Translations under genes and position numbers: made by a program
Source: Stackebrandtia albiflava
GTDB lineage: Bacteria; Actinomycetota; Actinomycetes; Mycobacteriales; Micromonosporaceae
DNA length: 64,000 nt
Assembly: GCF_007994225.1 (NCBI RefSeq)
Contig: NZ_VLLL01000005.1
Coordinates: 252,359-316,358 of the forward strand
Direction: 5' to 3'
Part shown: positions 1-9,340 of the stretch, piece after piece
Position numbering within the stretch: the stretch's first letter is position 1
How the letters are laid out: each line of letters starts with the position of its first letter
The notes under the pieces: model-generated
Told to the model about the DNA's origin: nothing
What the model saw: the letters and a program-made list of their open reading frames with translations, nothing else
Databases searched by the model: none

Positions 1-1
1 G

Positions 2-790
2 TACCTGCGCGTCCCGCACGCCGGGTTCGGCCCGATCAAGATCCCGCAGGAGGGACCCGACGAGGACTACCTGTTCCTGTCCGACGTCCTGCCCACCGCC
101 TGGCAGGGCGTCCGTTACGCAGGTGTGGAACCCGGAACCAACTGCCTGGTCGTCGGCCTGGGGCCGGTGGGGCAGATGGCGGCGCGGATCGCCCGTCACC
201 TGGGTGCGGACCCCGTGGTCGCCGTGGACTCGGTACCCGAACGACTCGCCATGGCGCGTCGCCACGGCGTGGACGTCATCGACTCCGGTGAGGTCGACGA
301 CGTCGCCGCCGCCGTCCGGGACCGCACCCACGGCCGGGGCGCCGACGCGGTCGTGGAGGCGGTCGGCATGGAGGCGCACGGCGCGCCCGTGCAGGAGTTC
401 GCGCAGAAGGCCGCCGGGATCCTGCCCGACCGGCTCGCGAAGTCCACGATGGAGAAGATGGGCGTCGACCGGATGGCCGCGTTGACGCTGTGCTTCGACG
501 CGGTCAGGCGTGGTGGGACCGTCTCCATCCTCGGCGTCTACGGCGGACAGGCCGACCCGTTCCCGATGATGACCCTGTTCGACAAGCAGGTGACCATTCG
601 GATGGGGCAGGCGAACGTCAAGCGCTGGATCGACGACATCATGCCGGTGCTGACTTGCCCCGGTGACCCGCTCGGTGTCCGTGACCTCACGACACACCGG
701 GAACCGCTGACCAACGCCCCCGAGGCGTACCGCATGTTCCAGCGCAAGACCGACGGTTGCGTCAAGGTGGTGCTCAAACCCGGCGGCTGA
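2..790 (+). CDS. Zinc-dependent alcohol dehydrogenase, glutathione-independent formaldehyde dehydrogenase type (5' truncated)
   Basis: The reading frame is open from the window edge, so the catalytic zinc-binding N-terminal domain lies outside. What remains is the medium-chain dehydrogenase Rossmann domain with the nucleotide loop GLGPVG followed by ARHLGA, and the C-terminal return to the catalytic domain. The segment with QEFAQKAAGILPDRLAKS is the extra insertion typical of the glutathione-independent formaldehyde dehydrogenase branch rather than plain ethanol dehydrogenases. Expected reaction: NAD-dependent oxidation of an alcohol or formaldehyde adduct in the cytoplasm. The substrate cannot be decided. 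It ends 59 bp before a glycosyltransferase but has no evident link to it. Confidence 0.85.
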   Translation, partial: YLRVPHAGFGPIKIPQEGPDEDYLFLSDVLPTAWQGVRYAGVEPGTNCLVVGLGPVGQMAARIARHLGADPVVAVDSVPERLAMARRHGVDVIDSGEVDDVAAAVRDRTHGRGADAVVEAVGMEAHGAPVQEFAQKAAGILPDRLAKSTMEKMGVDRMAALTLCFDAVRRGGTVSILGVYGGQADPFPMMTLFDKQVTIRMGQANVKRWIDDIMPVLTCPGDPLGVRDLTTHREPLTNAPEAYRMFQRKTDGCVKVVLKPGG

Positions 791-849
791 AACCGGACTC
801 GCCCGAGACGACCGGTTTGAAAACGTCCCGGCCGGGAAGTCACCGGGGC

Positions 850-1830
850 ATGACAGGCACCGACGCCCCGCTGAACATCCTGATGTGGCACGTACACGGC
901 TCCTGGAGCACGTCGTTCGTCCAGTCGTCACACCGTTGCCTCATCCCGGTGCTACCGGAGGGCGCGCCCTGGGGACTGGGCCGGGCGGGACGGCCGTGGC
1001 CGGACACCGCCGTCGAGGTCACCCCGGCGGAACTGGCCGACACGCCCGTGGACCTGGTGATACTCCAACGCCCCGAAGAGCTCGCGCTCGCGGAGCGCTG
1101 GCTGGGCCGTCGTCCCGGCATCGACGTCCCGGCCGTCTACGTCGAACACAACACGCCGGTCACGCCCACCGGCAGCCGCCACCCCGTCGCCGACCGCCGC
1201 GACATCCCGATCGCGCACGTCACCCACTTCAACCGGATGATGTGGGACAACGGCGACGCCCCGTGCGTCGTGGTGCCGCACGGCATCGTCGACCCCGGGT
1301 ACCGCTACACCGGTGAGATCGCCCGGGCGGTGGCGCTCATCAACGAGCCGGTGCGGCGAAACCGGGTCACCGGCACCGACCTGCTGCCGCTGTTCGGGCA
1401 GGTCGCGCCGGTGGACGTGTTCGGCATCCACGTGGAGCGACTGGCCGACGATCCCGCCTTCGCCGCCGCCGGGGTCAACCCGGTCGCCGACCTCGGCCAC
1501 GCCGAACTGCACCCGCAGATGGCGGCGCGGCGCGTCTACCTGCACACCGCCCGCTGGACCTCGCTCGGGCTGTCCCTGTTGGAGGCGATGACGCTGGGAA
1601 TGCCCGTCGTGGCGGTGGCGTCCACCGAGGCCCCCATGTCGGTGCCGCCCGAGGCGGGTGCCGTGTCGGCCGACGTCTCGGTCCTCCAGGACCGGCTCTA
1701 CAAACTCATCGCCGACCCCGACGCGGCCGTGGAGGCGGGCCGACACGCCCGGGACCACGCCCTGCGGCACTTCGGCCTACAGCAGTTCCTCACCAACTGG
1801 GACAACGTCATCGCCAAGGCAGTCCGGTAA
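850..1830 (+). CDS. Glycosyltransferase, GT4/GT-B type
   Basis: A 326-residue protein that I assign to GT-B glycosyltransferases. The C-terminal half carries a GT4-like donor-site pattern (TSLGLSLLEAMTLGMPVVAV, about residues 237-256), where the glutamate pair contacts the nucleotide-sugar ribose in this family. The N-terminal half contains VYVEHNTP and VVPHGI, the latter typical of the domain junction. I use the ATG at 850, although the frame is open further upstream, because the family fold begins right after it (LNILMWHVHG). It lies 18 bp upstream of a second GT4 gene and is probably co-transcribed with it. Acceptor and donor are unknown. Confidence 0.85.
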   Translation: MTGTDAPLNILMWHVHGSWSTSFVQSSHRCLIPVLPEGAPWGLGRAGRPWPDTAVEVTPAELADTPVDLVILQRPEELALAERWLGRRPGIDVPAVYVEHNTPVTPTGSRHPVADRRDIPIAHVTHFNRMMWDNGDAPCVVVPHGIVDPGYRYTGEIARAVALINEPVRRNRVTGTDLLPLFGQVAPVDVFGIHVERLADDPAFAAAGVNPVADLGHAELHPQMAARRVYLHTARWTSLGLSLLEAMTLGMPVVAVASTEAPMSVPPEAGAVSADVSVLQDRLYKLIADPDAAVEAGRHARDHALRHFGLQQFLTNWDNVIAKAVR

Positions 1831-1848
1831 CCGCTCAGGAGGCAACGC

Positions 1849-3057
1849 ATGCGCATCGCCATGGTCTCGGAACACGCCAGCCCGCTCGCCGCCCTGGGCG
1901 GTGAGGACGCCGGCGGCCAGAACCTGCACGTCGCGGAGCTGGCCGCCGCCATGGGCCGTCGTGGCCACGAGGTCGTCGTGTACACCCGCCGTGACGGCCT
2001 GCGGCTTCCCACCCGGGTGGTGGCCGGTTGTGGCGTCCACGTCGTACACGTCCCCGCGGGGCCCGCCGCCCCGGTGCCCAAGGACGAGCTGCCGCCGTAC
2101 ATGCCGGAGTTCGCCGAACGCCTGCGGGCGATGTGGCTGGCGGAGCCACCCGACGTCGTCCACTCGCACTTCTGGATGTCCGGAACGGCGGCGCTGGCCG
2201 CCGTGGAGGGCACCGGGATCCCGGTCGTCCACACCTTCCACGCGCTCGGCACCGTGAAACGCCGCCATCAGGGCGACTCCGACACGAGCCCCGCCGGCCG
2301 CGTCGACGAGGAACGCCGCATCGGCGGGGCGGTGGACGAGATCGTCGCCACCTGCTCCGACGAGCTGACCGAACTGGCGGCCATGGATGTCCCGCCGGAA
2401 CGGGTCAGGGTGATCCCGTGCGGTGTGGACGTCGACCTGTTCGGGCCGGACGGGCCGACCGCGCCACGGCGGTCACGGCACCGGGTGGTGACGGTCGGGA
2501 GACTGGTGCCCCGCAAGGGCTTCGCCGACGTCATCGCGGCGATGCCGCACCTGCCCGGCGCCGAACTCATCGTGGCGGGGGGCTCCGCCACCGGCGAGAC
2601 CGACGCCGAGACCGCGCGACTGCGGCGGGTGGCCCGCGACCTCGGCGTCGCCGACCGGGTCACACTGCCCGGCCCGGTGGACCGCGCGGACATGCCCGCC
2701 CTGCTGCGCTCGGCCGACGTGGTGGTGTGCGCCCCCTGGTACGAGCCGTTCGGCATCGTGCCGTTGGAGGCCATGGCGTGCGGGCGGCCCGTCGTGGCGT
2801 CGGCCGTCGGCGGACTCCTCGACACCGTGAGTGACGGCGTCACCGGACTCCACGTCCCGCCGCGCGACCCCGAGGCGGTGGCCGCGGCCGTCGCGGAACT
2901 GCTGCACGATCCCGACCGCGCCGACAAGTACGGTGACGCCGCCCGCCGCCGCGCCGTGGAGGGCTACACCTGGGACGGCGTCGCCGAGCGGACGCTGGCC
3001 GTGTACGCCGACGTCCTGGCCGCCCGCACCGCGCGGCCCCGGCAGGCCGCACGCTGA
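1849..3057 (+). CDS. Glycosyltransferase family 4 protein
   Basis: A 402-residue GT4 enzyme preceded by a good ribosome site (AGGAGG, 1838-1843). The N-terminal acceptor domain shows the sucrose-synthase/MshA-like glycine-rich loop LGGEDAGGQNLHVAELA; the C-terminal domain has VGRLVPRKGF (donor binding) and the E-x7-E region YEPFGIVPLEAMACGRPVVAS. The family transfers a sugar from a nucleotide donor with retention of configuration, usually to a lipid, polysaccharide or small molecule in the cytoplasm. It follows the smaller GT4 gene by 18 bp and is closed by a strong terminator hairpin, so the two form a short operon. It is not recognisably MshA itself. Confidence 0.9.
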   Translation: MRIAMVSEHASPLAALGGEDAGGQNLHVAELAAAMGRRGHEVVVYTRRDGLRLPTRVVAGCGVHVVHVPAGPAAPVPKDELPPYMPEFAERLRAMWLAEPPDVVHSHFWMSGTAALAAVEGTGIPVVHTFHALGTVKRRHQGDSDTSPAGRVDEERRIGGAVDEIVATCSDELTELAAMDVPPERVRVIPCGVDVDLFGPDGPTAPRRSRHRVVTVGRLVPRKGFADVIAAMPHLPGAELIVAGGSATGETDAETARLRRVARDLGVADRVTLPGPVDRADMPALLRSADVVVCAPWYEPFGIVPLEAMACGRPVVASAVGGLLDTVSDGVTGLHVPPRDPEAVAAAVAELLHDPDRADKYGDAARRRAVEGYTWDGVAERTLAVYADVLAARTARPRQAAR

Positions 3058-3076
3058 CCCGCACTGACCCGCGCAC

Positions 3077-3124
3077 CCGGACGGGCCGGTCACCGCACGC
3101 CGACGCGGTGACCGGCCCGTCCGG
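3077..3124 (+). terminator. Strong intrinsic-type hairpin
   Basis: A perfect 20-bp inverted repeat (3077-3096 with 3105-3124) with an 8-nt loop sits 20 bp after the GT4 stop codon. No T-tract follows, which is usual for actinomycetes. It separates the plus-strand GT4 pair from the convergent GT2 genes. Confidence 0.8.
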
Positions 3125-3270
3125 TGTGTCCGGCACCGGCACCGGCCCCGGCACCCGGTCCGCCGCGCCCCGAGCCGTGGAAGCCCCTGACGCCGACGCC
3201 ATCCCGGCCGTGCGACGTCGAGGTCACCCGACCTCGACGTGCCGGATGCGAGGGACTTCGCGGCGCGCCC

Positions 3271-4170
3271 TCAGCCGACGTAGCGCCGGGCGACCGAGGC
3301 GCGTTGCGACGCCTCCAGGGAACGCACCCGCCGCTCCACGTGCGGTCGCAGCACCCGGCGGCTCGCCAACACCCAGGGAAGCCCGGCGAGCGCCGCCGCG
3401 GTCGCGCGGGCGGTGTCGGCGTCGCGGGGCGCCGACCGCACCACCCGGGCGCTGTGCCGCACCGCGACACCCGCCGGACGGCGCAGCCAACTCGTCCACA
3501 GTGTGTTCCGGATGCCGAGCCTCCGCCGTTCGGTGCTGTCGCGGCGAGTCGACGGCAGGTGGTGGACGATGACGTCCTCCGCCCAGCACATCCACCACCC
3601 GGCGGCGGCCAGGTCCAGCGCCAGCAGTTCCTCCTCACCTCCGAACCACAGCCGCGCGTGGAACCCGCCCACCGCCCGGAACGCCGACACCCGGAACACC
3701 GTCAGGCCCGCCATGATGCCCATCAACGCCGGGCCGGGCAGCCAGTCCGGTCCCGGGACCGGTGAGTACCGCAGTTCCGGGGTGATCGGGTCCTCCGCCA
3801 GGCCGGGCGCCACCAGGCACCGCCCGGTGACGGTGGCCAGGCCGGGGTGGGTGTCGAGCAGTTTCACCGCCCGGTCGATGGCGCCCGCCTGCCAGTGGGT
3901 GTCGTCGTCGCAGAACACGACGTACGGCGTCGTCACCCGCGACACCGCCAGGTTCCGGCCCAGCGAGCCCAGGTTCCGGTTCGCCCGGATGAGCGTCACC
4001 TGCGGGAACCGGCTCGCCACGGCGTCGCCGGTGCCGTCGCGTGAGGCGTTGTCGACGACGATCACCGGGCAGGTGTCGGGCAGGTCCACGGTGTGCGCGA
4101 GTGTCGCCAGCAGCTCGTCCCGGCGGTCGCGGGTGATGACCACGATCGTGGCGCGCGGTTGTGGGATCAC
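3271..4170 (-). CDS. Glycosyltransferase family 2 protein
   Basis: A 299-residue GT-A fold transferase. N-terminal TIVVITRDRRDELLATL and VIVVDNASRDGTGD form the nucleotide-binding core, and CDDDTHW (around residue 92) is the metal-binding DxD equivalent. The middle region FRAVGGFHARLWFGGEEELLALDL is the acceptor-loop and catalytic acid region seen in GT2 family members. The GTG start at 4170 overlaps the stop of the upstream GT2 gene (GTGA), so the two are translationally coupled. The neighbouring paralogue is similar throughout, suggesting an ancient tandem duplication. Substrate unknown. Confidence 0.88.
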   Translation of the reverse strand: MIPQPRATIVVITRDRRDELLATLAHTVDLPDTCPVIVVDNASRDGTGDAVASRFPQVTLIRANRNLGSLGRNLAVSRVTTPYVVFCDDDTHWQAGAIDRAVKLLDTHPGLATVTGRCLVAPGLAEDPITPELRYSPVPGPDWLPGPALMGIMAGLTVFRVSAFRAVGGFHARLWFGGEEELLALDLAAAGWWMCWAEDVIVHHLPSTRRDSTERRRLGIRNTLWTSWLRRPAGVAVRHSARVVRSAPRDADTARATAAALAGLPWVLASRRVLRPHVERRVRSLEASQRASVARRYVG

Positions 4171-5066
4171 GACGTCCCCCGCAGCAGGCCGATCTGGTCC
4201 TCCACGTGTGCCGGAAGCCTGCGGCGGTGCCGCATCGCGGCCGGAAGCCGGGTCACCGCGCCCGCCAGCGCGGGCAGCATCGCCGGGCGCCGGAGTCCGT
4301 GGACGGTGAGTCGCAGCATCCCCGCCGCGGCGGTGCCCGGCGAGCGCCGCATGCACCCGATCAGGGCGTTGTTGCGGGCCTCCAGCCGGTGACGCCGGAT
4401 CGGCGCCATCCGTCGCTGCGACGGGTGGTGACGTGCCACGATCTCGGGCACGTGGCACAACCGCCACCCCCGCGCGGCCAGATCCCAGGCCAGCAGTGTC
4501 TCCTCCGCACCGAAGTGCAGCAGGCGTGAGAAGCCGCCCGCGTCGCGGAACGCCTCGACCCTGACGATCGCCGAGCAGGCGAGGAATCCCAGCACCGCCG
4601 GCCCCGGGTCGTCGGGTTGCCGCCGCAACGGGCTGGCGGCCATCGCGGCGACCACCGGGTCCGGTTCGCCGCGCTCACCGACCAGGGTGGTGGCCGCGAT
4701 GAGGCCGAGCCGGGGGTGCGCCTTGAACAGTTCGGCGGCCCGGTCCAGTGAGCCGGGGTCCCACCAGGAGTCGTCGTCGCTGAACGCCACGTACGGCGTG
4801 GTGGCGGCGGCGACGCCCGCGTTGCGGGCTTCGGCGACCTGGTTGCGGGGCATCCGGATGAGCCGTACCCCCGGGTCGGCGAGCCGCCGGACCCGGACGA
4901 CGGTGTGGTCCTCGGAGTCGTTGTCCACCACGATCACCGGTGGACTCGGAGTGAGTGCCCGCAGCCGGGTGACGGTGTTGACGAGTTCGTCCGCGCGGTT
5001 CCGGGTGGCGATGACCACGGACACCGGCGGTGACGGTTCGGCGGTGGAGTCGAAGTGATCGGTCAT
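4167..5066 (-). CDS. Glycosyltransferase family 2 protein
   Basis: A 299-residue paralogue of the downstream GT2 gene. The same landmarks occur in the same order: VSVVIATRNRADELVNTV, VIVVDNDSEDHT, the FSDDDSWWD metal site, and RDAGGFSRLLHFGAEETLLAWDL. I prefer the ATG at 5066 to the upstream in-frame GTG at 5093 because the family core starts shortly afterwards; the ribosome site is weak in either case. It is divergent from the carbamoyltransferase gene (130 bp apart), so the shared upstream region may coordinate both glycan loci. Confidence 0.88.
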   Translation of the reverse strand: MTDHFDSTAEPSPPVSVVIATRNRADELVNTVTRLRALTPSPPVIVVDNDSEDHTVVRVRRLADPGVRLIRMPRNQVAEARNAGVAAATTPYVAFSDDDSWWDPGSLDRAAELFKAHPRLGLIAATTLVGERGEPDPVVAAMAASPLRRQPDDPGPAVLGFLACSAIVRVEAFRDAGGFSRLLHFGAEETLLAWDLAARGWRLCHVPEIVARHHPSQRRMAPIRRHRLEARNNALIGCMRRSPGTAAAGMLRLTVHGLRRPAMLPALAGAVTRLPAAMRHRRRLPAHVEDQIGLLRGTS

Positions 5067-5196
5067 GCCCCGGCGACTACCCCGCCGCGACACCGATATG
5101 CCCGAGCGGGCGCGGAAAACTATGACGGTCGTAGTGTTTCACCGATCCGACCGTGGGTAGCGGAGCCGTGTAACGGCGCCCTCGCAGGAGGTTCGG

Positions 5197-6822
5197 ATGC
5201 GGATTCTTGGTATCAACGCGGTGTTCCACGATCCCGCCGCGGCCTTGGTGGTGGACGGTGAGATCGTCGCCGCCGCCGAGGAGGAACGGTTCAGCCGGCG
5301 AAAACACGGCAAGTCGCCGGTCCCGTTCGCCGCGTGGGAACAGCCCGAGCAGGCCGCCGCGTGGTGTCTCCGGCAGGCGGGGATCACCGCCGCCGACCTC
5401 GACGCGGTCGGTTACTCCTACGACCCGGCGTTGGTGGATCACGACTCTCCCGGGCTCGATCCCGGGTGGGAACGGCTGCGCACCCGCTACGCCGAACGCG
5501 CCCCGCACTTCCTGCGCAGCGTCCTGCCGGGGCTGGACCCGGGCATCGTCCGGTTCGTGCGGCACCACGAGGCCCACGCCGCCTCGGCGGGCCTGGCCGC
5601 GCCCTTCGACGAGTGCGCCGTCATGGTGGCCGACGGCCGCGGTGAGAACGGGTCCTACCTGGCCGGTCAGTACCGCGACGGCAAACTGGAGCAGTTGGCC
5701 TTCGAGACGCTGCCGGACTCGCTGGGCCTGATGTACGAGGACCTCACGGCGCACCTGGGGTTCCGTAGGTCCAGCGACGAGTACAAGGTGATGGCGCTGG
5801 CCTCCTACGGCAAGCCGCGTTTCCTGCCGGAGCTGACCGAGGCGGTCCACCTGTCGGGCGAGGGCGGCTTCCGCACCCGCCCGATCGACTGGTCGCTGCT
5901 GGCACCCGCGCGGCGACCGGACGGCCGCATCACCGACGACCACGCCGACCTCGCCGCCAGCGTGCAGACCCGGCTGGAACAGGTGCTGCTGGAGTTGACG
6001 CACTGGCTGCACGGCGTCACCGGGTCACCGAACCTGACGCTGGCCGGGGGAGTGGCGCTCAACTGCGTCGCCAACACCCGGATCGCGTCGGAGGGACCGT
6101 TCGACCGGGTGTGGGTGCAGCCGGCCGCCGGTGACTCCGGTACCGCGCTGGGGGCGGCGCTGCACCTGGCCGCCGAACTGGGGGAGACCATCACCCCCAT
6201 GGCCGGCGCCGACCTGGGAAGGTCGTGGAGCGACGACGAGATCGAACGCATCCTGCGCACCGCCCGGGTGCCCTACGAGCGGCCCGCCTCGCTGCCGGAG
6301 GCGGTGGCGGCGACACTGGCCGCCGACGGGGTCGTCGGCTGGTTCCAGGGCAGGGCCGAGTTCGGTCCCCGCGCCCTGGGGAACCGATCGCTGTTGGCGC
6401 ATCCGGGCAAGGCCGACAACGTGGAACGCCTCAACGACGTCAAGGGCCGCGAGTCGTTCCGCCCGGTCGCGCCGATGGTGCTGGCCGACCGCGCGGCCGA
6501 GATCTTCACGCGCGGCCCGCTCCCGTCGCCGTACATGCTGTTCGTGCACGACATCCTTCCGCAGTGGCGCGACCGGATCCCCGCCGTCGCACACGTCGAC
6601 GGCACCGCGCGGGTACAGACCGTCGACCCGGCGGCGCAGCCGCTCATGGCGGCCACGCTCGCCGAGTTCGAGTCCCGCACCGGTCTGCCGGTGCTGGTCA
6701 ACACGAGTTTCAACACGGCCGGACGGCCCATGGTGGACAGTCCCGCCGACGCCCTGGAGTGCTTCGGGGCCGCGCCGATCGACATGCTCGCCATCGGCCC
6801 GTTCGTGGTGCGCCGCCCATGA
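5197..6822 (+). CDS. NodU/CmcH-family O-carbamoyltransferase
   Basis: A 541-residue protein with a well-placed AGGAGG ribosome site. The N-terminal Kae1-like domain begins GINAVFHDPAAALVVDGEIV and contains EEERFSRRKH and the metal-site motif RHHEAHAAS. The C-terminal part contains GGVALNCVANTRI, GPRALGNRSLLA and NTSFNTAGRPMVDSPADA, all diagnostic of carbamoyl-phosphate-dependent O-carbamoyltransferases such as NodU and TobZ. It should carbamoylate a sugar hydroxyl through a carbamoyl-adenylate intermediate. As the first gene of the heptose cluster, coupled by ATGA to the next gene, it probably decorates the heptose or its glycan. The exact acceptor is an inference. Confidence 0.93.
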   Translation: MRILGINAVFHDPAAALVVDGEIVAAAEEERFSRRKHGKSPVPFAAWEQPEQAAAWCLRQAGITAADLDAVGYSYDPALVDHDSPGLDPGWERLRTRYAERAPHFLRSVLPGLDPGIVRFVRHHEAHAASAGLAAPFDECAVMVADGRGENGSYLAGQYRDGKLEQLAFETLPDSLGLMYEDLTAHLGFRRSSDEYKVMALASYGKPRFLPELTEAVHLSGEGGFRTRPIDWSLLAPARRPDGRITDDHADLAASVQTRLEQVLLELTHWLHGVTGSPNLTLAGGVALNCVANTRIASEGPFDRVWVQPAAGDSGTALGAALHLAAELGETITPMAGADLGRSWSDDEIERILRTARVPYERPASLPEAVAATLAADGVVGWFQGRAEFGPRALGNRSLLAHPGKADNVERLNDVKGRESFRPVAPMVLADRAAEIFTRGPLPSPYMLFVHDILPQWRDRIPAVAHVDGTARVQTVDPAAQPLMAATLAEFESRTGLPVLVNTSFNTAGRPMVDSPADALECFGAAPIDMLAIGPFVVRRP

Positions 6823-8297
6823 TCGAGTACACGGTGGTGATTCCGACGGTGGGCCGTCCCGGCCTGCCCGCTCTGCTGCACGCGGTCGCCGACGGCGGTG
6901 ACCACGCCGCCCGCGAGATCGTCGTGGTCGACGACCGGCGCCGCGGCGACGACCTCGCCATGCCGGAGCTCAAGGTGCCGACCCGGCTGCTGCGCGGCGA
7001 CGGCCGGGGGCCCGCGGCGGCGCGGAACCTCGGGTGGCGGCACGCGACCACGCCGTGGGTGGTGTTCCTCGACGACGACGTCGACATCGGACCCGACTGG
7101 CATCAACGGCTCTTCGAGGACCTCGCCGGACAGCCCGCCGAGGTGGGTGCCGTCACCGGCCGCATCCGGGTGCCGTTGCCGGAACGACGCCGCCCCACCG
7201 ACGCCGAACGGGGCACCGCCGCACTGGAGTCGGCGCGGTGGATCACCGCCGACATCGCCTACCGGGTATCGGTCCTGGAGGCGGTGGGCGGCTTCGACGA
7301 ACGGTTCCGCCGCGCGTTCCGGGAGGACGCCGACCTGGCGCTGCGGGTGTCGCGCGCGGGATACCGCGTCGAGGAGGGGCGGCGACTGACGTTCCACCCG
7401 CTCAAGCCCGAACGGGTCTTCGCCAGCGTCACCGCGCAGGCGGGCAACCACGCCAACGCGCTCATGCGCGCCAAGCACGGCCGCCGGTGGCGGCAGCGCA
7501 TCGGTGAGGGCTCCGGGATGCTCGGACGGTACGTACTCACCACCGGACTCGGCCTCACCGCGCTGGTGGCGGCCCGACGGGCACCCCGGCTCGCGGTGGC
7601 GGCGGGGATCGGCTGGGCGGGACTGACCGCGCGGTTCGCCGCCGCCCGGATCAGGTCCGGCCCACGCGATCCCGCCGAGGTCGCCCGGATGGTCGTGTCC
7701 AGTGTGCTCATTCCGCCGGCGGCGGTGGGCGCCCGGTTGGCGGGGGAGCTGCGGTACCGCCGGCCCCGCCGGCCCGCCGCGATCCTGTTCGACCGGGACG
7801 ACACGCTGATCGTGGACGTCCCCTACCTCTCCGACCCGACCGCGGTGACGCCGGTCGCGGGTGCCCGCGACCTGCTGGACCGGCTGCGCGCCGCCGGGAT
7901 CAAGGTGGGCGTCGTGTCCAACCAGTCCGGTGTCGCCAAGGGCCTCATCAGCCGGGACCAGCTCGCCGCGGTGGAGGCCGCGGTGCGAGACGCGCTGGGG
8001 CCGTTCGACACCTGGCAGGTGTGCCCGCACGACGACGGCGACGGCTGCGACTGCCGCAAACCCGCGCCCGGCATGGTGCGGCGGGCCGCCGCCGACCTGG
8101 GGGTGGACCCGGCCGACTGCGTCGTCATCGGTGACACCGGTGCCGACGTCGCCGCCGCGGGCGCCGCCGGCGCGCGCGGAATCCTGGTGCCGACCGGCCG
8201 CACCCGGCCCGAGGAGGTGGAGTGGGCCGCCGAGTTCGCCCACGTCGCCTCCGACCTGCGGCACGCCGTCTCGATCGCCCTGGACGGTGGCGCGTGA
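6819..8297 (+). CDS. Fusion: GT2 glycosyltransferase plus GmhB-like heptose-bisphosphate phosphatase
   Basis: A 492-residue two-domain enzyme. Residues 1 to about 310 are a GT2 transferase (VVIPTVGRPGLPALL, FLDDDVDIG metal site, AVGGFDERFRRAFREDADLALRV). Residues about 320-492 are a HAD phosphatase of the GmhB/HisB-N type: ILFDRDDTLIVD (catalytic DxD), VVSNQSGVAKG, and the structural zinc loop CPHDDGDGCDCRKP, ending in VVIGDTGADVAAAGAAGA. GmhB removes the 7-phosphate of D-glycero-D-manno-heptose 1,7-bisphosphate. The ATG at 6819 overlaps the carbamoyltransferase stop. GmhB is normally a free protein of about 190 residues, so the fusion links heptose synthesis to transfer. Confidence 0.92.
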   Translation: MIEYTVVIPTVGRPGLPALLHAVADGGDHAAREIVVVDDRRRGDDLAMPELKVPTRLLRGDGRGPAAARNLGWRHATTPWVVFLDDDVDIGPDWHQRLFEDLAGQPAEVGAVTGRIRVPLPERRRPTDAERGTAALESARWITADIAYRVSVLEAVGGFDERFRRAFREDADLALRVSRAGYRVEEGRRLTFHPLKPERVFASVTAQAGNHANALMRAKHGRRWRQRIGEGSGMLGRYVLTTGLGLTALVAARRAPRLAVAAGIGWAGLTARFAAARIRSGPRDPAEVARMVVSSVLIPPAAVGARLAGELRYRRPRRPAAILFDRDDTLIVDVPYLSDPTAVTPVAGARDLLDRLRAAGIKVGVVSNQSGVAKGLISRDQLAAVEAAVRDALGPFDTWQVCPHDDGDGCDCRKPAPGMVRRAAADLGVDPADCVVIGDTGADVAAAGAAGARGILVPTGRTRPEEVEWAAEFAHVASDLRHAVSIALDGGA

Positions 8298-9340
8298 ACC
8301 GCAGGGTACTCGTGGTGCGCCTCGACAACATGGGCGACGTGCTGCTGGCCGGCCCGTGTGTGCGGGCCGTCGCCGCCGGTGCCGGATCCGTGGTGATGCT
8401 GGCGGGCCCGCACGGCGCCCGGGCGGCGGAACTGCTGCCCGGCGTGGACCGGGTGTACAGCTGGCGGGCGCCGTGGATCGACCTGGAGCCGCCTCGGGTG
8501 ACCCGGCCGATGATCCTGGAACTGTCGGAACGGCTCCGCAGGCTGCGGTGTGACGCCGCGCTGATCCTGACGTCGTTCCACCAGTCGCCGCTGCCGACGG
8601 CGATGGTGCTGCGGATGGCGGGGATCCCGTGGATCGGCGCCGTCAGTGAGGACTACCCCGGTTCGCTGCTCGACCTGCGGCACCGGGTTCCCGACGACAT
8701 TCCCGAACCGGAGCGGGCACTCGGCCTCGCCCGGGCCGCCGGATTCGACCTCCCCGAGGGAGACCACGGCGGCCTGAAGGTGCGGCGGCCGCTTCCGGAC
8801 GTGACCCCGCTCGTCGGCGGGGAACCGTACACGGTGGTGCATCCGGGGGCGTCGGTACCGGCACGGCAGATGACCCCGGAGCGTTCGGCCCGGCTCGTCG
8901 CCGCGTTGACCGGGGCCGGTCACCGGATCGTGGTCACCGGTGCGCCCGGAGACGCCGTCCTCACCCGGCAGGTGGCGGGTGAACACGGTCTCGACCTCGG
9001 CGGTCGCACCGACCTGCCGCAGTTGGCGTCGGTACTGGCCGGCGCCCGCGCGGTGGTGGCGCCCAACACCGGACCGGCCCACCTGGCGGCCGCCGTCGGC
9101 ACACCCGTGGTGAGCCTGTTCGCGCCCGTGGTGCCCGCCGAGCGGTGGGCGCCGTACCGGGTGCCGCACGTCCTGCTCGGCGACCGGACCGCGGCGTGCC
9201 GGGACAGTCGTGCCCGGCAGTGCCCCGTACCGGGGCATCCGTGCCTGGACGGCATCCCGGACGCGGAGGTGATCCGGGCCGTGGCGGAACTGACCTCCGC
9301 CGAGGACGCCGTCTCGAACCGAATGGAGTCAGTCGCATGA
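8294..9340 (+). CDS. Glycosyltransferase family 9 (ADP-heptosyltransferase-like)
   Basis: A 348-residue GT9 protein. The N-terminus VLVVRLDNMGDVLLAGP matches the acceptor-side strand of heptosyltransferases; VVHPGASVPARQMTPE and VAPNTGPAHLAAAVGTPVVS form the donor site. Transfers heptose from an ADP-heptose donor in characterised Gram-negative members. The GTG at 8294 overlaps the preceding stop codon (GTGA), and its own stop overlaps the gmhA start. Together with adjacent gmhA, gmhB and hldE domains this makes an ADP-heptose donor very likely, although the organism type suggests an acceptor other than LPS. Confidence 0.9.
   Translation: MNRRVLVVRLDNMGDVLLAGPCVRAVAAGAGSVVMLAGPHGARAAELLPGVDRVYSWRAPWIDLEPPRVTRPMILELSERLRRLRCDAALILTSFHQSPLPTAMVLRMAGIPWIGAVSEDYPGSLLDLRHRVPDDIPEPERALGLARAAGFDLPEGDHGGLKVRRPLPDVTPLVGGEPYTVVHPGASVPARQMTPERSARLVAALTGAGHRIVVTGAPGDAVLTRQVAGEHGLDLGGRTDLPQLASVLAGARAVVAPNTGPAHLAAAVGTPVVSLFAPVVPAERWAPYRVPHVLLGDRTAACRDSRARQCPVPGHPCLDGIPDAEVIRAVAELTSAEDAVSNRMESVA

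Noticed and set aside
3124-3765. A 213-codon plus-strand open frame
   Set aside because: Begins inside the terminator hairpin and runs antisense to the GT2 gene; no protein features.
7823-9238. A 471-codon open frame on the minus strand
   Set aside because: Antisense to the GT2-GmhB and GT9 genes; low-complexity Arg/His/Gly composition, no motifs.
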